Positions 27,720-33,226 of a stretch of 33,226 bases of DNA are shown here, piece by piece; position 1 is the stretch's first letter, and the number at the start of each line of letters is the position of its first letter. Below the pieces are notes generated by a model, which was not told the DNA's origin, made no database searches, and worked only from the letters and a program-made list of their open reading frames with translations. The stretch is from Elusimicrobia bacterium CG03_land_8_20_14_0_80_50_18. GTDB lineage: Bacteria; CG03. The stretch lies in the NCBI GenBank assembly GCA_002780705.1, contig PEUP01000014.1:327-33552 (forward strand), given 5' to 3'. The position numbers were made by a program, and so were the translations under genes.

Positions 27720-29457
27720 TTTTAATTTTTATATATTCTTCCCATATCGCGCGCGAGACAGGCCCCGCGACAGCGGCGCCTTTACCTCCGTGTTCAAGCA
27801 CAACCGTGAGAGTGAAATCATCCAGCTCCCCGCCGCCGAATGATACAAACCAAGCGTGATCATCGCCGGAAGGGTTCTGGGCTGTGCCCGTTTTGCCGTA
27901 GATCTCCTCGCCCTCTATATTAATAACCCTGCCCGTGCCGTCGGTTACGACTTTGCGCATCGCTTCCTTCAGGAGCTTAAATACGCCCTCGCGCAGATTG
28001 TACTGCTTCACCTGTTCAGGGCGGGCTTCATACTCAATCCTGCCGTCGGGGGCAACAATTCTTTCCACAAGATATGGACGGTAAATCAGCCCTTCGTTTG
28101 CCACCCCGGCCACAGCCAGCGCCATCTGCAGCGGCGTTAACCACAAAAAGCCCTGGCCTATGCCCATGTTAATGGTGTCACCGGGGAGCCAGGCGCGCTT
28201 ATGCGCTTTTTTCTTCCAGGCCGGCGTCGGTATAACGGTGGGAAGTTCCCCCTGAATATCTTTGAGGACATTGAGATCCAAACCCATCATACTCGCGTAT
28301 TTAGACAAATTTTTGACGCCCGTCTCCAGAGCCGTGTTATAGAAATACACATTGCAGGATTGCGCAAATCCGTTCATAAAATCCATCTCGCCGTGGCCCT
28401 TTTCTTTCCAGCAGCTGAAATCCATTCGGCCGTATTTGAAGATTCCCTGACAATCTATTTTTTTATCAATGTCTATGGCCGACTCGTTCAAGGCGGACGC
28501 GGCGGTGATGATCTTGAAAACCGAGCCGGGCGGATATTTCATCTGTATGATTCTGTTGACAAGAGGCATTTCCGGCGAAGCCATCATGAACGAGACCTTG
28601 GCCGCGTCATCACCGAAAGCTCCGGGATCAAAACCGGGGGAACTGACAAAAAGAAGCACAGCGCCCGTTTTCGGGTTCATCGCCACAGCCGCGCCGGGAC
28701 GGCCCTGAAAGGCCTCATAAGCTTTTTTCTGTAAACGCGAATCAACGGTTATTGACAGCTCGTCGCCCGTGGAAGGGAGCACCCTCCCCTTGACCTCTAT
28801 AATATCTCCGGCGGCTGTCACTTCCACTATCTCGCCTCCGGGAGAACCGAAAAGATAACTGTCAAAAGTTTTTTCAAGGCCTGATTTCCCATGAAGAGAA
28901 CCGGGATAGGAATAACTCATAGCCCGCGCGCGGTCCGGCAGAGTTTCGCTCAGATATCCCGTCACATGGCTGAAAATATGTTCATGGGGATAGAATCTTT
29001 TTGGGGATTTGATAATTCTCAATCCGGGGTACTCGTTTATGACCGAGGCCATCGCTATCAGCGGGCGCCCCTTCAGATCGCGTATCAGTGTTTTGAGAAT
29101 CTCCCCTTTTTTCAGAGATCTGGTCAGAGAATCTTCCATGCTCTTCAGAGAAACACCGGTAATCGCGCGAACATCATTTTTAATTTTAGCGGAAAGCGAC
29201 CCCTGAGAGACAAGATCGTATGATATATAAGTAGCGGCGACTGTCCTGCCGTCGGAAGAAATAATACGCCCCCGGTTGGGCGGCACGATGAACCTTTTAA
29301 GATAATTGTCCCGGGATCTTTCCGAGAAGGTGAAGCCCTTTAATATCTGCACCTGAAACAATCTTAAGAAGAGCAGAAGAAAAAGCGCTATAAAAGCCAC
29401 CTGTATCGCCCTGATGTATTTGACGAAATAATCCCATCCCCTGTCCTTATACCACAT
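27706..29457 (-). CDS. mrdA: Penicillin-binding protein 2
   Basis: PPGSVFKII (SxxK), SCN, YGKTGTAQNPSG (KTG); N-terminal TM; overlaps rodA. Confidence 0.95.
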   Translation of the reverse strand: MWYKDRGWDYFVKYIRAIQVAFIALFLLLFLRLFQVQILKGFTFSERSRDNYLKRFIVPPNRGRIISSDGRTVAATYISYDLVSQGSLSAKIKNDVRAITGVSLKSMEDSLTRSLKKGEILKTLIRDLKGRPLIAMASVINEYPGLRIIKSPKRFYPHEHIFSHVTGYLSETLPDRARAMSYSYPGSLHGKSGLEKTFDSYLFGSPGGEIVEVTAAGDIIEVKGRVLPSTGDELSITVDSRLQKKAYEAFQGRPGAAVAMNPKTGAVLLFVSSPGFDPGAFGDDAAKVSFMMASPEMPLVNRIIQMKYPPGSVFKIITAASALNESAIDIDKKIDCQGIFKYGRMDFSCWKEKGHGEMDFMNGFAQSCNVYFYNTALETGVKNLSKYASMMGLDLNVLKDIQGELPTVIPTPAWKKKAHKRAWLPGDTINMGIGQGFLWLTPLQMALAVAGVANEGLIYRPYLVERIVAPDGRIEYEARPEQVKQYNLREGVFKLLKEAMRKVVTDGTGRVINIEGEEIYGKTGTAQNPSGDDHAWFVSFGGGELDDFTLTVVLEHGGKGAAVAGPVSRAIWEEYIKIKNEKI

Positions 29458-29458
29458 A

Positions 29459-29938
29459 TCAGCGCATCTGTTTGCGGTTTTTTAAAACCGTGTTAAACAG
29501 CGCCGCCAGTAAAATCCCCGTTATCACAGCCCGCGGCAGCAGCCCCGCTAAAGACGGGATATTTATGGGTATGAAATTATGAAATAAAAACAGGAAAAGA
29601 AAATGAAACACGGATGCCGAAAAGCCGAGAATGAATTGCCCTCCGAAACCGGCCATGTCAAAATTCTCGGAAAATTTTTTAACACCATAGACGATAATGA
29701 GAAAACTTATTGAATCAAAAGATAGGGGATGTCCGCAAAGAATGGATGAAACGGCGCCAAGCAGAAAAGCGTAAAGATAGCTGTGCGCAGCAGGGAGCTT
29801 TGAAGAAATAAGTATAATGCTAGCGATAAAAAGAGAGGGGCTTATATCGGGGAAAGTCCGCGGAGAGAGAGGGTTCAATAGAAAAATCTGCGCATAGGGG
29901 ACAAGGAGCATAAAAAGAAATGTTATGAGTATATTCAT
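29459..29938 (-). CDS. mreD: Rod shape-determining protein MreD
   Basis: Small multi-TM protein between mreC and mrdA; PDISPSLFIASIIL. Confidence 0.85.
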   Translation of the reverse strand: MNILITFLFMLLVPYAQIFLLNPLSPRTFPDISPSLFIASIILISSKLPAAHSYLYAFLLGAVSSILCGHPLSFDSISFLIIVYGVKKFSENFDMAGFGGQFILGFSASVFHFLFLFLFHNFIPINIPSLAGLLPRAVITGILLAALFNTVLKNRKQMR

Positions 29939-30759
29939 TTTGTCAGCACAAAAAGATTCTCCGGCACATTCGCGTTATAGGCCGTCTCCACCGATATCGC
30001 GTATTCTCCCGCGCCGCCCTTATGGGCTTTGGTCACCACACCGCAGAAAATTCCCGGCGGGAACTTGGCGTCCCAGCCCGATGTAAAGAGCCTCTCGCCT
30101 TTATTTATGCTGACCTCTCTTGACGGCCAGACAAAATCAAGGGTACATTTACCTTCGGAATAACCCATGAGCACGCCCCAGAAAGAATTATTTTCATCCG
30201 TGACGGACACACGAAACGCTTTGTTGGATATCAGCACACATTCCGATACTGAATCCGAAATTTTTTTTCCAATAACACCGGCCAGCACCCATCCTGGCGG
30301 CCTGTATGAAAAAAGCGGATCGCCCTCCTGATAAGCTCCGTTATAATTTCTGAGAAGTAAAATATTCGCGTTTTTCCCTATATTACCGTACGGAAAAACA
30401 GGCAGGAGCTTTGATTTGGCCGGAAAACCCGACGGGGCAAATTTGTCGCTCAGCGCCTCTTCTATTTTTTTTCTTTTCTCCAGTTCTTTTTCAAGCTGCA
30501 GAATTGTATAACCTTTTTCAAATAATTCCTGCTCGCGGGCGCGCAGCCTTCTGTCCATGGCGGCAAGATTAAAAAATTTACCGGGGAAATGAGAGAGGTC
30601 GAGCAGCGCCTCGCGGCTTTTCGCATAAGGCGTGTAATAGATGTATTTGGTGAAGAGCCTTATCTCTTGCGTTTTACGGGCGGGAACAATGAAACAAAGG
30701 AACGCTGACAGAAAGAGAAAGATGATAAAAAAAATCTTCCCCCTGTCGCTCTCATGCAT
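29935..30759 (-). CDS. mreC: Rod shape-determining protein MreC
   Basis: Single N-terminal TM, coiled coil, beta domain (GERLFTSGWDAKFPPGIFCGVV); between mreB and mreD. Confidence 0.9.
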   Translation of the reverse strand: MHESDRGKIFFIIFLFLSAFLCFIVPARKTQEIRLFTKYIYYTPYAKSREALLDLSHFPGKFFNLAAMDRRLRAREQELFEKGYTILQLEKELEKRKKIEEALSDKFAPSGFPAKSKLLPVFPYGNIGKNANILLLRNYNGAYQEGDPLFSYRPPGWVLAGVIGKKISDSVSECVLISNKAFRVSVTDENNSFWGVLMGYSEGKCTLDFVWPSREVSINKGERLFTSGWDAKFPPGIFCGVVTKAHKGGAGEYAISVETAYNANVPENLFVLTK

Positions 30760-31789
30760 ATTCCTTCTGGGCTCTCTTTATCTCTTCAAGAGTTTCAAGA
30801 TATTTCCCCGCGCCAAGCGCCACGCAAACCAGAGGATCCGGAGCGCGCCGCACGGAAAGATATGTTTCCTGCTGTATTAGATTCTCAAGGCCTTTGAGCA
30901 GCGAACCGCCGCCGGCCAGCACTATGCCGTTCTCAACAAGATCGGATGACAGCTCGGCGGGCGTCTCTTCAAGAGTCGCTTTAATCGCGTCCACTATGCG
31001 TTTTACCGGCGCCGAGAGCGCCTGCCTTATATTCTGGGAACTGACCTCTATGGTTTTGGGAAGCCCGGAAACCTGATCGCGGCCCTTCACATTCATCTTC
31101 AATTCATCCTCGAGAGGGAAGGCAGAACCCACATTGATTTTTGTCTGTTCGGCCGTACCCTCGCCTATGAGAAGGTTATGCTTTTTCTTGAAAAAATCTT
31201 CTATGGCCTCATCCATAGCGTCACCGCCCACCCTGACAGAGCGGGATATCACCATCTCGCCCAAAGATATCACGGCCATTTCTGTTGTGCCGCCGCCGAT
31301 ATCAACTATCATCCTGCCCGAAGGCTCGGCAATCGCCATGTCACTGCCTATGGCCGCGGCCTTGGGCTCTTCTATCAGATATACCTCTCTGGCCCCCGCG
31401 CCTTCGGCGGCTTCCTTGACGGCCCGCCGCTCAACCTGGGTGATGCCGGAAGGCACGCCTATCACGACGCGCGGCCTGAGAAAACTGAAAGAGGTCTGGG
31501 CTTTCTTTATAAATCTGGATACCATGCGCTCTGTGGCGTCAAAATCAGCGATAACGCCGTTTTTGAGCGGCCTCAAAGCTATGATGCTGGCCGGAGTTCT
31601 GCCGAGCATACGCTTGGCCTCAACGCCCACGGCTATCACCCTGTCATGAGCGGTGTCTATCGCGACAACGGACGGCTCCTGAAGAACAATACCCCTGCCT
31701 TTTACATAAACCAGCGTATTGGATGTTCCAAGATCCATGCCTATGTCGTTATTAAAAAGACCTTTTAAAAATTCTGTCACTTTGCTCAT
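30752..31789 (-). CDS. mreB: Rod shape-determining actin homologue MreB
   Basis: DIGMDLGTSNTLVYVKGRGIVLQEPSVVAID, MIVDIGGGTTEMAVISLG, GIVLAGGGSLLKGL. Confidence 0.98.
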   Translation of the reverse strand: MSKVTEFLKGLFNNDIGMDLGTSNTLVYVKGRGIVLQEPSVVAIDTAHDRVIAVGVEAKRMLGRTPASIIALRPLKNGVIADFDATERMVSRFIKKAQTSFSFLRPRVVIGVPSGITQVERRAVKEAAEGAGAREVYLIEEPKAAAIGSDMAIAEPSGRMIVDIGGGTTEMAVISLGEMVISRSVRVGGDAMDEAIEDFFKKKHNLLIGEGTAEQTKINVGSAFPLEDELKMNVKGRDQVSGLPKTIEVSSQNIRQALSAPVKRIVDAIKATLEETPAELSSDLVENGIVLAGGGSLLKGLENLIQQETYLSVRRAPDPLVCVALGAGKYLETLEEIKRAQKEYA

Positions 31790-31813
31790 TGGGGATCACT
31801 CCTTCTCAATGCT

Positions 31814-32149
31814 TCATTTAACCAATTCTATTCTGCATATCTCAGCGCCGTCGCCCTGCCGGTTGCCCATGCGTATAATCCTCGTATAACCGCCGGGTCT
31901 GTCTTTATACCTGACGCATAGCTCTTTAAAAAGCTTGGCCAGAGCCGGGCGCGATTTTATGTGCTTGGCGGCCTCCCGGCGCGGATGTATTCCGGAGCCC
32001 TTCGCTGTCGTTATAAGTTTCTCCACAAAACCCCTGAGAAACTTGGCTCTGGATACAGTCGTTTCTATCTGCTCGTTCATTATCATGGTCTCGGCCATGC
32101 CCCTCATCATACTAAGCCCGTGAGCGGCGTTCACTTTTAAATTTTTCAT
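31814..32149 (-). CDS. rplQ: 50S ribosomal protein L17
   Basis: HGLSMMRGMAETMIMNEQIETTVSRAKFLRGFVEKLITTAK, YKDRPGGYTRIIRMGNRQGDGAEICRIEL. Confidence 0.96.
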   Translation of the reverse strand: MKNLKVNAAHGLSMMRGMAETMIMNEQIETTVSRAKFLRGFVEKLITTAKGSGIHPRREAAKHIKSRPALAKLFKELCVRYKDRPGGYTRIIRMGNRQGDGAEICRIELVK

Positions 32150-33090
32150 TTTAAAGAAACCTCTATGCCTTCTTTTTTTGCGAACTCTTTCAGCGCCTTT
32201 TTCAATTCCGTCAGTGACTTCGGACCGAAATTCGGAAATGTGCCGAATTCTTTCTCACTGTACTTCAGGAGTTCCTTCACAACAGATATTTTTTTCGTGC
32301 GCAAAGAATTGAGTATCCTCGTGGAGACTCCGAGCACCTCTATCGACTGCTCAAGCGCGTCGGTGTTAGCCGCGGCCATCCCGGAGAGCGCTTCTTCCTC
32401 CTGCTCGGCGGGTTTGACAAAAACCTCAGCGCATTTTCTCAAAATAGAAGCGCTCTTTTTCAGAGCATCTTCCGGAGAAACGGTGCCGTCGGTTTTGATC
32501 TCAAGAATCAGTTTGTCAAAATTCGTCACCCTTTTCACCCTTGTGTTTTCCACCGTATAGGACACCTTTTTTACCGGGGAATAATCAGCGTCCAGCGGGA
32601 TAAAGCCCACATCCACGCTCTGTGAGCGGGCCTCCACCGGCAAAAATCCTATTCCTTTTGTCACCTCTATCTCAACAGTCATTTTTTTGGGCTTATCCTG
32701 GGTAAAAAGATACGCTTCGGGGTTGGCCAGCTCAACGCCGGCGACAAGCTCTATATCTTTTCCCGTTACCGCGCCCTTTGAAGAAGTGTTGAGCGATAGA
32801 ATGACTTTTTCATCGTTGGCCAGAGAAAATCTTAATTTTTTAAAGTTGAGTATGATCTCCACCACATCCTCTTTCACGCCGAAAATAGAGGAGAACTCGT
32901 GCTGCACTCCCGATATCTTTATGCCGCTGACAGCGGCTCCGGCCACTGAAGAGAGCAGTATCCGACGAAGTGAATTGCCCAGTGTATAGCCGAATCCCCT
33001 TTCAAAAGGCGCTATGGTAAAACTCCCGTAATTCTCCGTAGCCGTTGCCTCGTCCAGGACATATCCTTCGGGTATGATAAATTCTTTCAT
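32146..33090 (-). CDS. rpoA: DNA-directed RNA polymerase subunit alpha
   Basis: ERGFGYTLGNSLRRILLSSVAGAAVSGIKI and alpha-CTD-type NFGPKSLTELKKALKE. Confidence 0.98.
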   Translation of the reverse strand: MKEFIIPEGYVLDEATATENYGSFTIAPFERGFGYTLGNSLRRILLSSVAGAAVSGIKISGVQHEFSSIFGVKEDVVEIILNFKKLRFSLANDEKVILSLNTSSKGAVTGKDIELVAGVELANPEAYLFTQDKPKKMTVEIEVTKGIGFLPVEARSQSVDVGFIPLDADYSPVKKVSYTVENTRVKRVTNFDKLILEIKTDGTVSPEDALKKSASILRKCAEVFVKPAEQEEEALSGMAAANTDALEQSIEVLGVSTRILNSLRTKKISVVKELLKYSEKEFGTFPNFGPKSLTELKKALKEFAKKEGIEVSLK

Positions 33091-33098
33091 CTTTCCTC

Positions 33099-33118
33099 CC
33101 TGCCTGCCGGTAGGCAGG
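33099..33118. repeat. Intercistronic palindrome CCTGCCT-GCCGGT-AGGCAGG between rpsD and rpoA
   Basis: 7-bp perfect arms with a 6-nt loop, abutting the rpoA Shine-Dalgarno. Confidence 0.65.
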
Positions 33119-33119
33119 C

Positions 33120-33226
33120 TTACCTTGAATAAAATTCCACTATAAGACGGTGGTCTATCCCTGCCTGTATCAGATCTTCAGAAGTGATATCTCTGTCAAT
33201 AGTACCTGTGATCGTCTCTTTATCCA
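33120..33226 (-). CDS. rpsD: 30S ribosomal protein S4, C-terminal fragment
   Basis: Own translation ...DKETITGTIDRDITSEDLIQAGIDHRLIVEFYSR*; position upstream of rpoA. Confidence 0.85.
   Translation of the reverse strand, partial: DKETITGTIDRDITSEDLIQAGIDHRLIVEFYSR

Overview
The window is a dense bacterial housekeeping region with about 34 genes, probably from a diderm (the first gene is porin-like). I see no CRISPR array, prophage, integrase or transposase gene. Minus-strand blocks: a partial porin-like gene; ilvE-mcsA-mcsB-glyQ-glyS; MATE transporter, GDPD and an RRM protein; rnpB (RNase P RNA) followed directly by a small 4-TM ORF; a lipoprotein/TPR pair; a nine-gene stop/start-coupled run sppA-YIP1-argC-argJ-tsaC-ywlE-glyA-wecA-wecB; radical-SAM (TIGR03960-like) plus DUF2344; and rpsD(partial)-rpoA-rplQ-mreB-mreC-mreD-mrdA-rodA. 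Plus strand: tRNA-Leu(UAG), tig-clpP-lon and a class-V aminotransferase. No clearly new multi-gene defence-type system is visible. The best leads are: (1) a candidate protein-arginine-phosphorylation circuit (McsA, McsB with an RDEKRA motif, a YwlE-like phosphatase with a CTGNTCRS P-loop) in an apparent diderm, without ctsR or clpC beside it; (2) an unrecognised internally duplicated 4-TM protein starting 17 nt after rnpB; (3) a compact RNase P RNA that appears to lack P18; (4) a REP-like palindromic repeat family with covarying stems, one copy of which supplies the wecB stop codon. Family assignments come from recognising motifs by eye; no searches were run.
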